64,000 bases of DNA, from positions 11,142,204 to 11,206,203 of the forward strand of contig NC_133494.1 of the NCBI RefSeq assembly GCF_025370935.1, given 5' to 3'. Within the stretch, counting starts at the first letter, position 1. Every line of letters starts with the position of its first letter. The notes beneath the pieces were generated by a model, which saw nothing but the letters and a program-made list of their open reading frames with translations, searched no databases and had not been told where the DNA came from. The translations under genes and the position numbers were made by a program. The stretch comes from Choristoneura fumiferana. Lineage: Eukaryota > Arthropoda > Insecta > Lepidoptera > Tortricidae. Positions 34,267 to 47,835 of the stretch are shown one piece after another.

Positions 34267-36695
34267 AATTGTGGCTTGTTAATTGGCGGTAATTTGCTTT
34301 TCGTTACTTTGGAGTAACGAATCACTTGGGTGCCCTTGCCTAATAATAATAATTTTACCTAATATTAAGGAGGGTCTGTTGCGTGACGGACGGACTGGCG
34401 CATGACAGTTTTCGCTTACAAAAACTGTCATTTGATTGTGAGCGCGAGTGTCAGAAACATTAGACAATAGGTACGGCCTCTAGATATGATAACTATATGA
34501 TAACTAACCCAAATGTGAAATAGTAAAAGCTCTAAGCGTTTTTAAGAACTTATTTAAACAGCAACATTCAAAATTAAATGTCAAACACACATCTTAATAG
34601 ATATGGGAATAGTACTTGGAATAAGACCAGGATTGAGACCAAATACATTAACTTCTGAAACGCTGTTTATGTATTAGCTGAATAATGTAAATAGACAACT
34701 AAGAACACACCACATCTACTGGTAAAATATTTACTATTTACTAATTTGTCAACATCTTTTGGGGCATGACAGATCAGAAGCATAAGCAGCAAGCTTTACT
34801 CAAAGTGTAGGTTTAGTGATTGAGAAGTATTTTGCGTGAGACGACAGGTGCAAACGTTTAGTGCCAACCTCATAATCTGTTAAGATTAATTAGGGATTAC
34901 GCGGCTAAATGTTTACTGTGGCTTTTAATTCGAGTTTATTGAAATTAAGTTCTAATTGGTTGGCCTGAATGAATTTGAAACGTGATACTGAACTGAACTG
35001 TTTTGTCTGTTGTAAATGAATAAGGCTGGGTTTCTGGTTTTAAATTAAAAATATCATTTTTAATTTAAAAAAATGCCCTTTTGGTTGTTTTTAATCGTAT
35101 TATTTAAAAAAATACATTGTAATATTACACCGTTTATGCTACCGATATCTAGCATAACCTTCGCTACCAAAATATTTCGTTACATGGAAATTATGTAGTG
35201 CCCAAAAATAGACTACTTATAAATACTTAATCCAAAATCCAATCCAGTATTTACCGAACTTAATTTTCAAATTTTCTCTAGATCCGTCTATATATTGAAA
35301 CCTGCTCAAAAACTTGCGGTGACGGACATTCGGAAACTTTCTTAATGTTGTCGAATTAAGTATAATCATGGTGTAATTAACTTCGCAATCACTAAACAAG
35401 GGTTCATCAATCACGCTAAGCACTGCTAAAAGAGGGTTATAAGTCTATAGAGACCAGAGGATATAACCAATGGTTCATCTTAAGTCTTTGGAGTTCACTA
35501 TGAAGTTAAGAGTCAGTTTCATCACAAGTGGTCATAGACGAAGTCAAATTTTATTATTATTAAAAGTTAACTAAATTATGATTCATTTGAAACTAGCTAC
35601 CTACTCATTTTGTTGCTAAATATTTTACAAATTGTTATTTTCAAACTCAGCACCTTTATGTATTACATATGTAACGTATTAAATTACATATTGATTACTC
35701 ATCATTAAATTTCGCTGAGTAAAGTAAATCATAAGGTGATTTAATTTTGTTCCGTGTCTACTTGATTTCGTGTGAAGTAAATACCTACGTACAGTACAAG
35801 TAAAATATTGCGATTTAGGTATACTCGTATTTTTATCTAAGCTTATTATTTTGAAAACTTATCAGCTTAGTAGGGAATACCACATAGTTTTACCTCATTC
35901 GTCAAATATAATTCCTGCATCCGGACAAACAGTCTTTTACGACCTACATATTTTCATATTTTTTTCTACACATATTATCAATCAAGTTTATAAGTGTGTG
36001 TGTACGCGTGCATGTGTGGATGTATGTGCGTGTGTGAGTGTAAAATACCTTTTCACGCTAAAATAACTTGGATTTGGATGAAATTTGCTAGAGTTTAGAG
36101 ACATAAAATTAGACAAGGGTTGTTTTCGTGTAAATTTAAAGAGGATTACGATTATAATTCTTGGGAATTCCCACATAATTTCTGCGAATTGAAAAATTCA
36201 TATTAATGCCAATGGTTAACGCGACCAATATATTAGGTTAGTTAGTTCATCATTGTCAAACTCTGACTAATTTCCAGAAATTATGTGGTGAATTGCTTTT
36301 GTCGGTCTGTAAGATCACTACCGGGTCATACTTTGTCGGAGAGACTATGGGAATTAGGGGTCAAAGGTCCGTTATCATTTATCAATTCCCTGACAAACCG
36401 GCGGTTCCAGCTAATCTCGTTGATAAGAAAATCGGGACTCCGGATGATTTCAACTATTACTTAACATTCTCGAGAATGTTATTGAGACATAAATATTTTA
36501 TTGAAAACGAGAGCAGATAAGAGCAATCAGACTTTCAGTAGGGCAAGTCCTGGGTAGTGATATGGCAACAATGTGACCAACGGCGTGACAAGCATATTCT
36601 CTGTTCATTGCTCGATCGATACCGTCCAGCACTGCAACAGTTAATACGGGTTTTCGACAGGTGAATATGAGCAGTTTGAAATTTGCGAAACGCGA

Positions 36696-36956
36696 ATCAC
36701 GAAACGCAAACTGATGCAGACCATCAAAAGAAGAAAGTTTGCCTACCTAGATCATGTGCTAAGGCATTCCAGATATGGGCTTCTTCACATTGATAATTAT
36801 GGGCAAAGTGGCCGGAAGAAGACCTGTTGGACGTAGGATGGCTGTGAAACATCCGGGAATGGACTGGAATCACAAGTGCCGCGGAGCTTTTCAACCTCGC
36901 CATTGACCGGGAGAAATATGTTCACTAGTTGTAGAGGTACTTGAAGAAGAAGAAGT
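36696..36956 (+). pseudogene. C-terminal relic of a non-LTR retrotransposon ORF2
   Basis: It reads TIKRRKFAYLDHVLRHSRYG in one frame, GRRPVGRRMAV in the next, then NIREWTGITSAAELFNLAID and REKY in the third. The K-R-R-K-x-A-Y-L-x-H-V-L-R and N-I-R-E-W-T-G-x-x-S-A-x-E-L-F blocks belong to the C-terminus of insect LINE endonuclease/reverse transcriptases. There are at least two frameshifts and a stop. It ends in a gaagaagaagaag run. Confidence 0.75.
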
Positions 36957-37082
36957 CATGTTTGGGATTGGTTAAATAACTAAGTTAGCCAATCGCAAGC
37001 AAGACTGAAACGTCAAACGGACCTCCCGATACTAACGCCATCTAGCGATATTTCGCCTGTCGAAAAACGTCAACGTAATAAA

Positions 37083-37184
37083 TAAGTGATCACTTTTGTA
37101 CCTTGTCACTTTAACGTCATGTTTGAAAAGCCATACGAAATTGTGTAAAGACTGAATGCGACGAGGTACAGAAATGATCACTTA
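37083..37184. mobile_element. about 100-bp palindromic MITE, 'taagtgatcacttttgtacc'
   Basis: The left arm, taagtgatcacttttgtacc ttgtc, is inverted in the right arm (gacgaggtacagaaatgatc actta) with two or three changes. The middle is unrelated. No coding sequence. Confidence 0.65.
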
Positions 37185-37388
37185 CAAAGCGTAGTCATAG
37201 CCGGGGAGCTAGCGAAATTTATACCTATCTCAATCTTAGGAGCAATGCATTCAGATTCACTGATGAAAGCATCCGTCAAAGTTTTATGAATTTAGTTGTA
37301 ATCGTATCCGTATAACATGTATATGCGTATGCGTAACATGCACGCGTCCTTAGACTAACTTAACCAATAATGCCATGAATATATTTTC

Positions 37389-37700
37389 AGCTTCAGATTT
37401 AGAGTTTGCCGAGGGTAGAATTTTGCTGGCTCTATAAGCGCATTGTTTTGCCAAGGAATTCGAAAACTTGTAGATGGGCAAAATATTCGCGCAACTTTCA
37501 GTGCTTGAAACCATTCCTACAGAATGGTATGATTCGCGTCGGTGGTCGTCTTAGGGCCGTGGATCTAAAATTTCAACAGAAACATCCCATTATATTATAG
37601 TACCGAGTAAACATCACGTTGTTGATTTGACTGTGGATTACTTCCATAAACTGCACTTTCATGCTGGATAAGACGAGCTTTCTTCTGCGTTACGTCATAA
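37389..37700 (+). pseudogene. BEL/Pao retrotransposon pol fragment
   Basis: The frame from 37406 reads FCWLYKRIVLPRNSK, then CLKPFLQNGMIRVGGRLRAV and FQQKHPIIL. After a small insertion the next frame gives PSKHHVVDLTVDYFHKLHFH AG, then a stop. The I-R-V-G-G-R-L-R...K-H-P-I-I-L-P-x-x-H-H-V block, just before the integrase zinc-binding region, is diagnostic of BEL/Pao polyproteins. Only about 300 bp remain, with one frameshift and one stop. The open frame on the other strand at 37595-37960 is not recognised. Confidence 0.82.
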
Positions 37701-39984
37701 TTGATTGTGTTGTTTTGCAGAGGTTCACACCAGTACCAGTGTCGTTGAGTCTGTGTGACATATGTTGATTTATGTGGAAATCGAGAAACGCGAGCATCGG
37801 CATGAAAAGCCATGGCTGCGCATTTGTCGCATAGGTAGACACAATAAGCGACGACTAAGAAAAAGCCTGGTAAAACATACCTAACGACACTACTTGCAAA
37901 AATAATACTCGTGAAAAAGGTTAAGGATCCATTCCATCTTAGAGTCGAGAATTCATACACGATTCATCCCTAGATATATTGACGTGTATTTTTAAAGTCC
38001 AGGTTTTTCGCAAGCAACACACCGTTATCCAACAATGCATATCGGGTGTCGTTCAAAAAACTAGTTATTGTTATACAAATGTATCTGTTGTTACGCGCGC
38101 GTAATTGCCAAGCAGCCTGTAATTTGCCGGGACTTTTGTGCGAATGTCGCGACATCAAGGCGTTCGGAGGGGCGATGCATGAGGATACAAACATTGACGA
38201 GTTGCGAAATTCGTTGCAATATTTATATTTTTTTAAATATATTTGTAAGAAAACGCATCGTTTAGGAGGTCGATCGAAAAATAATTTTGTAAATTTCGAA
38301 AAATGTAAGTTAAATAAAAACTGACAAATCTATAAAGGTTTTGTTTTCTATGCCCACTTCTCCTATATTCAGTTTTTTACTTAGTTATCGCGTGGTCAAC
38401 CCTTAATCACCTAAACATAATGAAACTAATTTTATTTCCCATCAATGAGGCGTCATTCTTTGGTATAGGTAATCCCACTTTGAGTAAAACCGTTTGGAAA
38501 AATGATAATGAGAACGTCAGCGAGGCGAGAGGCACCCGACTGTGATCTGTCACGGCGGCGTCAAAGGGTTTGTGTCAAGGCGCGAATTAAATCGGCCAGC
38601 GGGAGGCTTCAGAGGCGAGCGATTGATCGCGAACCGGTTCCATCCGGATCGGGGAACTGAGATGTTACTGTGGAGCCTGTACAATTGAACGTTACATATG
38701 GGGAGCACGGCAGAGTGTAGCCTTTTGTATGTTGTACCTACTATCGAATCATTTGATTCTTGATCCACTGTAAAACGTTCTCACAGTAAGTTTCATAACG
38801 AACTCTGTTGTCAAGCAATGCGGCGTCACTAAGATTTTTTCTGTGAAACAGTTCCGCTCACCTACTGGTCAGGATTTAGTTGGTTCGGTAGTACTGGTAT
38901 AAAAGCGTGTATTATAGCTAATTAATTAACTTACGGACGATACGGATGCATAAGGGTGTTATAACTTATCGTACGTACACGTTTATTTGCTATTACGTAA
39001 TATCAAAAACGTTATTCAACTGTTTAAAGCGTTATATGATTGTCCTTCCAGAAGTTTATTTGTTTCCCCTTCGGTTACGCTTTCAATTGGGTGGCACATT
39101 CACACGAGTCGGCGGAGTTCGAGATACAAGTGAGGAAGTTACGCCTGGTCCTTTGTGGTCAGGCAGTGAATAGGAACTTCCCAACTTTGTCAGTTTCAAA
39201 GTGTTAGCTAAGGTGTTTATGGCTTACGAGGCACGAAACAATGCAAATGTACGTACCTTGACTAGCGTAACTATCGGTAAGCTTACAGAAATTGATCACG
39301 TAATTAGGTTGCTGTACGAAATCTCAGTTTAATCTCCTTTTAAATAACATTGATCACAGAAAGCGAAGTTTCGTCTATTGCTTTGCGCCGATCAAATAAT
39401 TACGTTCTCGATAAAATATTACCTTGAGCCGCCCTCCCGCCGCCCGCGAGCCACAACTGTCGATGTCACCTTAATTTACGACCTTCAATTATAAATTTTA
39501 CATCTTCTAACTCTCAATACGCATCCAATTTGAACCATATCAACGTCTCTTACAGTTCAAATCCGAGCATCCCACAATGATTGGAAAACTGCTCGAGGAA
39601 ATAGAAATAATTTAAAAATAATAATCGAATTTTTGAAGATCTTGGATTAACGGAATGAGATCCCGAACTTTCGGTAATGAGGCTGCTGTAAATTACGACC
39701 GAGTTATCTTCAAAATTATCGATACTAATACCATTTTTGGTACGTAGGTGATTAATATTTTATATTTACAAAGATAAATATAGAGTTAACGCGCGTGATA
39801 ACGCGTTTTAATGGCGGACACTAACATAGTTTCCCGTAATTAATGTTGCTGGCACTGATAAAATTGATGATTAGAACACAGTTAAAACGCTACTATTAAA
39901 CCTATATTTTTATTTCATACTCTACACAGAGCCATGTTAGGGCACGGTCACAAGGGCTAAGTACCACTAATATGATACGATACT

Positions 39985-40182
39985 ACGGCTAAAAGCCGTC
40001 GTAGCCTATAGACGTTTGACCTGTGGCAAATAAAGGGTCGTGAGTTCGAGCCCGAGTTTGCACCTCTGAGTTTTTTTTAATTCAGCTGCGAAATTACGTA
40101 AGTATGAAATTCCGAGAGGATGTCTGTGTCCTGTAGTGGGATTTTTATGTATAGACTGAGAAGAGGATGATGATGACTCTAC
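39985..40182 (+). mobile_element. tRNA-derived SINE (family 1), worn
   Basis: It has taaaagccgtcgtagcctat, gtttgacctgtggcaaataa, the B box tgagttcgagcccga and gcacctctgagttttttt. The tail, gtgtcctgtagtgggatttt and then gatgatgatgac, keeps the family's retroposon end. Confidence 0.6.
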
Positions 40183-41355
40183 CACAATGATTATTGCTAA
40201 GCGAAAATTTTACGAGTACAATACAGAGATAAAGATTGTTTGTTTATATTTTACCTTGTTGTTTGTATGCAGGAAGGTAATTTATGGAATTACAGAACCC
40301 ATGTTATTAAGTTTTTCACAAATGGCAGCCAAAAGCAATATGGCAGATTAAAATAGGCTCTTTTTTATCCCGACAAAGTGAAAATTTCTCACAATAAGCA
40401 GATCAAGTTACAGGCAACATTAAACTAAGTATCAAAAATACCACATTACACATATAATTTTAACCTAACTATGGATATATATACATATGTCGTGGATTAC
40501 AATAATCAAGCCTTATAGGATTGTCAATTGACTATCACAACATCGAAATGGCGGCGAACGCCGTGTGACGTAACTACCGGTTGCGGTGCACGTGGACGGG
40601 CTCGTTGGCCGGAGCGTCATTCTACTTCGGGCTGTAGGGACGACAACACCTGGCTAATGATTCTGTCAGTTCGTCTGTCGATTAGCTCTGTACATACTCT
40701 GATTGGTTTTGTAATTTAATTATTATCGGCTAGTGAAATAAAACAACTGTGCTCCAAAAGAAGTTATTATTAAAGCTCTCACTCAAGTACCTACATACAT
40801 CATGAACGCATCCTGACGGCGAGACGGAATAGTACTCTCATTCCCTCCATCCTCATCATCATCTCATCTCTCCTGAATGAAATGAAATATGTTTAAGAAC
40901 CGTCGCTAGAAAACCTGATTTTAAATAAAACAAAAACCGCATTCAAATCGGTCCATCCGTTTAAGAGCTACGGTGCCACAGATAGACACACAAACACACA
41001 TAGCGGTCAAACTTATAACACTCCTCTTTTTGCGTCAGGGGTTAAAGATGACGGCGTTCATAACAAATTACAAACAAAATATTGCAAATTTTAATTCTAA
41101 ATGCGCCAAATGGATATCGTTGTTAGGTATAACACCATGGCTATCATCAAAGCGTGGTTTCCTCGTAGCTGACCTCTGACATAAGATACACCATTAAGCT
41201 AATTAAATGCGGTGTTATCGATAGAGCGTAATAACGAGAATAACAGTCTGTCCGCAGGATTTTACCAAGGTTACGTTAATTAGGAACATTTCATGGATAC
41301 AGTCTAACAGAACACTGATGAGCAAAAAAGAACGAGGCACTTTCTGAAGCCACCT

Positions 41356-41486
41356 GGCCCTATACTACGAAGTGCAAAATTCGAACTTCGTATCTTGCCG
41401 TCTCGCTGACGCATATATTATTTAATACGAAGGTGACAGGGACGGTACGATACGAACTTCGATTTTCGAATTTCGTAGTAGCTCCC
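41356..41486. mobile_element. 131-bp palindromic MITE
   Basis: The left arm is ggccctatactacgaagtgc, aaaattcgaacttcgtatct, tgccgtc. It is mirrored by gacggtacgatacgaacttc, gattttcgaatttcgtagta, gctccc on the right. Arms are about 48 nt. A half copy lies at 2818-2865 (gacgatacgattttcggatt, ttgtagtagtccc). Confidence 0.7.
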
Positions 41487-41691
41487 TGCATTAATATCTG
41501 CCACAGCGAAGCGTGCAATATCTGACATCTAGATATAAAGTCGTATCAGATATTTATGCCGCTTTGCGTCAGATATTGGTGCTAGTGACTGTACAAAAAT
41601 GTATGACTACACAGTAGAACCAGTCAAGTCCAACTCAGACTCGCGTACTGAGCTTTCCGTTCAGATTTAAAAGCAAGCAATCATCATCACC

Positions 41692-41778
41692 ATCATTCCA
41701 GCCCATATTCGTCCTACTGCTGGGCACAGCTTCCTCACAGAATGAGAGGGCTTGGGTAGTTTCCACGCGGGCCCAGTG
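41692..41778 (-). mobile_element. SINE family 1, tail and body part only
   Basis: It starts catcatcaccatcattccag, then cgtcctactgctgggcacag, agaatgagagggcttggg and ccacgcgggcccagtgcg. It matches 7690-7750 and 22985-23040. The tRNA-like head is missing. Confidence 0.6.
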
Positions 41779-42987
41779 CGGTAAGCAAGCAACAAATAGC
41801 TTTATTCTTCGCGTTATTTAGCGGATTTGCGAATTTTGCATTTTTCTTTTTTTTTTGTTGTGGGGGTGGGGCCTTCATTTTTGCCGAATGTCATTATTTT
41901 ATCTGTGGATAGTTTAGCTTAGGTTTTGATATAGAAGGATTTTGCATTAAAATATACCTACCTTCACTTAGAAAATTATTTTTTACGCAGCTTCAAGGAA
42001 TTGCTGATCTGAGTTATTGATTTTAATTTCACTTTAATTCAATTTTAATTTTAAAGGATACCTGCTATGATTTTTAATTTACCCAAAGAAGTTTCTGCAT
42101 ACATAGACAATTTAACCCACCCATTACCGTCACAAAGATATGTATGATTAAGCTGCCAGAACCCGCGATTTTATTTTATAAAATAAAAACCTTTTGACGA
42201 GGGTCACCATTAATTTCGGCGACAATGTGATAAATAATGAGAGAGGTGTAATGCGGGGGCGCCATCCCTTTAAACCGTCAAGCTGATGCCCTGCTTGTGA
42301 AGTTTTGACGGGGCACATCCTAATTTTCTTTCTGGGAGTGTGGCGGTTGCCACTTTTCAATAAAAGTTTCGCTTTGTGACAACATTGCAATTTTTTTGAC
42401 AAGTGCCGTAGGTATTATTAATTTTTAGAATAATGTTTTTTGGTTTTACAACTTCAACAGTTGGAGCACCGAATGAAAGAAAATTGACGTCGTTCTTACT
42501 CTAAATCTTTCTCAAACTGTATTAAAATGTACTACTTCTTAATGACACACGGTTAATTAAATTATACATATTTGAAACATACCAAGTTTTTACGCTATTT
42601 TACCGCGCATAATAAATTATCTTAATTCTTGATTATCTTTTAAACAACAAGAGCCACTAGTGTCTTGTAGAAAGTAACTTTATTCGACCTGTTTAATGTT
42701 CCCTTAAAGTTAACGTAATTAAAAAAAAACACGTTGTACAAGTGATATGTGCATTTGTTTTATCCTGTCGCAACATTAAAACCTATGTCAGATACATGCA
42801 CGTTAACAAAGGACGGGCTGTATTGTTGCTACATTAATTAGCCATACCTAATACGAATATATAAAGAAACAAATAATCATCATACGATTTACCAATAAAT
42901 ACTTTTTACCATTTTTATATGAAACAACGTACTGACGTATTCTATTAGGCTTTATATCAATATTTCAACGTAAGTAAATTTCGTTAA

Positions 42988-43345
42988 AAAACCGGCCAAA
43001 TGTGAATTGCCCTCGCGCACCGAGGGTTCCGTATAATTCAGTAGGTAGGTAGGTATGTCAAAATAAACTCAAATACAGCCGTTTTATTTATAAAAATGTA
43101 GTGCTAATAAGGCCTTGATTTTGAGCATTTAAGCATTTGGTCATTCGCAGTAATTTAATTTTTATTATTTTTTGTAGTAGTACTCATAATGTATAAATTT
43201 CAACTGGTTATCCTATCTATTACTCTTACTCTTCTTAGTATACATCTCTGTGACGAACAGACAAACGGACAGTGTAACGACATTAACAGGGTTTCATTTG
43301 TCACCCTTCGGGTAGGTACAGACCCCGAAAAAATATTTGGTTTAG
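42988..43345 (-). repeat. 'aaccggccaa...cgagggttccgta' repeat, reversed and eroded
   Basis: It starts aaaaaaccggccaaatgtga and tcgcgcaccgagggttccgt, the inverse of the end of 45709-46150. The other end shows gacgaacagacaaacggac. It is a shorter, older copy of the same element. Confidence 0.55.
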
Positions 43346-43717
43346 CGGTTACCCATCTAAAACCATGAAACCACAAAACCACCAAAACTACCTACATACT
43401 TAGCTTTGCTCAAACATAATAATTAACTAATTTTCGCGGTCATCGTGCAAATAAGTCTCACTCAACTACACACAAATTAAACATAATTCTCAATCCTATG
43501 GTAAGTGAGTCGACTTATAAATATACGTATCCACGAGATATCCTACGAACATTTGGCTGCAGTAAATCAAATTTAAACTCGAAACGGATTCATAACACAC
43601 GCGTGATCCGTGAAAAATGGCTTATTTAAAAACGGTATTTTTCGCACTGCTCTGTTGGGGACGCACTTTGTCACTGAGTGCTGGTTAAACGGGGAACAAT
43701 AATACCGTTTTTGGATT

Positions 43718-43945
43718 ATACATGACTACCTTTTGCCCGCGGTTTCGCCCGCGTGGAATTCGGTTATTGCGCGCTGTTCCCTCGGGAACTGTATATTTTT
43801 TCAGGATAAAAAGTAGCCTATGTCACTCTCTGGCCCATAAAGTATCTCTATACCAAAAATCACGTCGATCCGTCACTCCGTTTCGACGTAAAAGACGGAC
43901 AAACATACAAACACACATACTTTCGCATTTATAATATTATAGTAT
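43718..43945 (-). repeat. dispersed repeat, 'ttgcccgcggtttcgcccgcg' type
   Basis: It holds ttttgcccgcggtttcgccc, gcgtggaattcggtta, tcaggataaaaagtagccta, tcacgtcgatccgtcactcc and ttataatattatagta. It is related in layout to 26500-26722 but reversed. The open frame 43722-43934 is not a gene. Confidence 0.5.
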
Positions 43946-45544
43946 GGAAGTATGGATCTTAAAAAATCCTTTACTATGATTTAACCCACAATAAGGCCAT
44001 TATTACTTATACGAGACAAGTGGAAAAATATTAAAATTCGAATTACTATTTTCTTACAGATAGTTTTTCTTGTGATTCAACTTCGGTACAATTTTTTTTA
44101 TCTAATAATATTTTTCGACTTGTATCGTATTAGTAATGAAATCAGTAGCTATAATGTGGGTAAAATTATAGTATAGGATTTTTTTAACACCATGTATGTT
44201 AAACATGGATAAACCTACGACCATGAGGAAACCCAACGACGTATAAAAAAACTTTTTTACTAACAGGTAAATACAATTTAAATAAACGTCACAATTGTAG
44301 GAATTAAGAGTAGAAAGTTTTGGTGTGGAATAAAATTGCTAAAATAAAAACCAATTTATTATATCATCTCGGGCATTATCGTCATGGACTGATTGATAAT
44401 AACTGAAACACCTTTTATAACTACAAACCTTACAATGAATAAATGAATCACGGCCACTATGACGTTGGCCACCATGGAACCATTTCAGCCTTTTTAACCT
44501 TTACCAAATTATCGATTAATACGTATTGTTTACTTTCATTTCAATTTAAAGTTTTAAATAAACTTCATAATCGGAGTTACTCAAAATATTTACTTGTATT
44601 CTTCTATTAACGATTTAAGTAAGCGTGTGGGCTTATTTCGTGAACCGCACAGTAGCACGGTAGAGCTCGAGACCATATATCAAGGAGAGCTCATCACGTT
44701 TTTAATAAAAACACAGCAGCCGGTAGCTCGTACACATTATATTTTCATTTTCACTGTGACAAAGATAATTATAAAATATACTTACTAAATATTTAGTTAA
44801 GACATCATTTTCTTTCTGTTTGGACTTAATATAATCAAAGTGAATACTTATTCTACCTATTCCACCCTTATGATTCGTCTAATAATAGTCCAAAACTATT
44901 TTCATCTATAGCTCCATACATGTTTCAGAAAGTTTTACTTAATTAAAAAATATCGAACAAAACCATTTGGCGCTATGCTCACACGCACAAAAACCACTTA
45001 GCCCAATGACTCATTATTCCTGTTTCCCATAACCTAGACATAAAAAAATGCCCAAACGATATTGTTTGGATTTCTTCATCTACACAAATTATCGTAATTA
45101 TAAACCACTCGAAACCTCTCGGATTCTGTCCAAATACGTTGGGGGCCGTTACAGAAATCAAAAGAATTCTATCGAAGTTGCCCCATGTCTTTGCTACCCC
45201 TGTCTTAACAAAACTGAGCACTCAAAATCAAACCTTAAACGATATGTAGGAAAGTAAAGATTGCTAAGGCCTATAAAAGCGTTCTGAAAGTCGAGTGTCT
45301 GCTAAAGAAATCGTCAATAAACAATAAGTTCATGTTAAATTAATACAACTGAATTATGTTGTTCTGTCTCTATTGTGATACAGGATGTTGTGTTTAACTA
45401 ACTCATTAATAGTTTATTTTATCTATAAACGTCCCTATATCCGGTCGAGTCTATTTTATGGATTTGCTAATTGCTATTTTCCTTAAGCTAGTTAAACTTC
45501 ATTCATTAATGCTATTTTAATATACCTAGTGACTGCCGGTGTTC

Positions 45545-45590
45545 TTTAAAGGATGTGTTCCGGCTGATGATGATGATGATAATTGATTAA
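45545..45590 (+). repeat. retroposon tail with (GAT)n
   Basis: gtgttccggctgatgatgat followed by gatgataattgatt is the usual end of lepidopteran retroposed copies. The body is not recognisable. Confidence 0.35.
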
Positions 45591-45708
45591 TAATATTTTA
45601 GAATGAAATCTAATCGTCGGCTAAATCGGCAGCTTGGACTTTGTCGTGGAACATTTTGACTCTGGAGCTAACTCCTTGCATTTCTATACTTTTACTGATT
45701 TTTATAGT

Positions 45709-46150
45709 TCTTTTTGGGGTTCCGTACCTCGAAAGGAAAAAACGGAACCGTTATAGGATCACTTTGTTGTCCGTCCGTCCGTCTGTCAAGACCCTTTTTC
45801 TCAGGAACGCGTGGAGGTATCAAGCTGAAATTTATATCAAATACTCGTCTACTGTCACTTGGAGCTGTGAAAAAATCAAACTTCAAAGCCAACGCAATCA
45901 AAACATAACTCGCAAGGGAATCAAAACTTACAGGGTACTTCCCGTGAACTCAGATTCTTGAAATTTGGTACGATGTGACGTCTTATAGCACAAATAAAGA
46001 AAAAATTGCGAAAACCGTAAATTTTTAATCACATCATAATATGATTATATTATAATAAAAATATTTTTAATAATTTTAAAGTTAATACCTACAGGTTTGT
46101 ACGGAACCCTCGGTGCGCAATTCCGACTCGCACTTGGCCGGTTTTTTTTT
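45709..46150 (+). repeat. full-length 'gggttccgtacctc...cttggccggtttttt' lepidopteran repeat
   Basis: It runs from ttggggttccgtacctcgaa through cactttgttgtccgtccgtc, aggaacgcgtggaggtatca, agctgaaatttatatcaaat, gggtacttcccgtgaactca and tcttgaaatttggtacgatg to cgcacttggccggttttttt. This is a very common element in moth genomes. The open frames on it (45641-45961 and others) are by-products. Its class is uncertain. Confidence 0.7.
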
Positions 46151-46497
46151 TGTATATTTGGCAGTCCTGATCCTGGCAATGTTTTAATTGTCGTTATTGA
46201 TCGTTTTGGTTGTGGCATGAGAGTAAATAAACTTTATCTTTATCGTACGATTTCGCTTTTCATTCTACAGTCCATCATTTTGCACGTTTCAGATTCTTTG
46301 GCTATTTGGGCTTTGTGCTTTGAAAACTCTTTGAAAAATGCAAGAATCGGAAGGCTAAACTTAAGAGGTTGACTGTGCAAAAATAATTCAGTGTCGAAAA
46401 TAAAACAGCCCGTATTAGAGAGAAAAACAAAACACAGCCTTGATAAGACTCTTGAAATAATAAAGGTATCCGGACATTACGCATGTACATTATAGTT

Positions 46498-46530
46498 GAG
46501 GCCGCGAATCGAACCCGCTATTGTTTTCTA
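46498..46530 (-). repeat. SINE-like B-box remnant
   Basis: gaggccgcgaatcgaacccgc, inverted, gives a B box (GGTTCGATTCG) like those of 8650-8826. The rest is lost. Confidence 0.35.
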
Positions 46531-47797
46531 CCCTAAACCGTTTGTAAAGGACAAAAGATGGTCCGATAAAAATCATACCTCGCCAAGTCGCGTAAGTCGC
46601 GTTGGTATTAAATTTCTTAGCATAGGTAATTTTTATTTACGGAACAAGATCATCGACAACATTGAAAAAAAAAATCGAAATTTGTTTTAAAAAATATTAG
46701 ATGTGACATATTGATTGCCTTTATGACTCCGAAAATTCTCTGACTCAGTTAACTTGTTTCACTGACTGCAGCTAATAAAAAAAACTGCACAATCAAAATA
46801 TGACATACAGGGGGTCACGCCACGCCATCACCCTTTCACCTTTTTTTTGTAAAAAATTTTTTTTACCTATTTTTGGCTGCGCAATGAATTTCGCACGGTT
46901 CGTTATAACCGTGGCTCAGTGATTTGAATGAGACGCTAATTTCGGTTTCCGAACCCTTTATTTATGACAATAGCGTTTGCATTGACTTATCTTCGAAGGG
47001 ATGATGTTGTAGGGATGCCTACCTGTCTCTATACAAAAGTCACGAACCTTTTCGTTGACCTCCTGACTCCAGTTTTTTATCAAACATGTGAATCTGCGGT
47101 TGCTGGATGAAAGATAGTTAATCAGAGGTATTGTTACTGAGACTTTAGAAGGGTTATGTAGGTAATTATTTATAAGCGTGGAGACAACTTACTTTTTTCC
47201 TTAAATTTTGAGAAAAAAAAATGAGCATTTATCGTTTGAATTGCCGTTGGATATCTTGGCAATCGAATCACGTTTTTGGCTATCATCAAAAGATTTCCGG
47301 CGAATTGCTATAGATCAACACGATTGCCTCACTTGACAAGTATTTCAATTATTAAGCTTGTATTTGAAATGTAATTAATGGATTTGATTGATCACAATTG
47401 TCGATTAGAGTCTCAACTGGACTCGTTCTCATACAATTTAAGATGAAATCTCACGTCGCTGCGCGTTTTGTCCAAATGCTCTATTAAAACTTTTGACTTT
47501 ATAATAACATACCTATTACTAGGTACGTTTGTATGGCCGCCTGCTGAGTCCCTTAGGTGTCCTTGGCGTGTATTCAATAACCAGACATATTTTAAACGGA
47601 AAGGTAACGAAAACCGAACCTTATAAAGTCTGTTTAAGATTAATAATACCAGTGAATATTGTGTAATAGAATGCGTAGCCACAGGGCGTATCTGTTTTGT
47701 CAAGTTAGTCATGTGAATAATTCCTCACAAATCCTTTTAGTGATTATCATTTCTGTTGTAAGGGGACTTGACAATGGAGTGAATATAATATAAACGT

Positions 47798-47835
47798 CTA
47801 AGTATGTGCACATTTATGAATGTGCACATACTTAG
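47798..47835. repeat. perfect 17-bp hairpin, 4-nt loop
   Basis: The arm ctaagtatgtgcacatt (47798-47814) is followed by tatg and its exact inverse (47819-47835). A cruciform or RNA hairpin is possible. No run of T follows and no miRNA-like mismatches are present, so its role is unknown. Confidence 0.8.

Noticed and set aside
37595..37960. 121-codon minus-strand frame with a C-D-K-C motif
   Set aside because: It starts opposite the BEL/Pao remnant. The rest resembles no zinc-binding family I know. One CxxC pair is not enough.
38898..38905. TATAAAAG box on the plus strand, possible promoter
   Set aside because: There is no initiator about 25-30 bases downstream and no exon-like sequence follows. 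In AT-rich DNA such a match is expected by chance.
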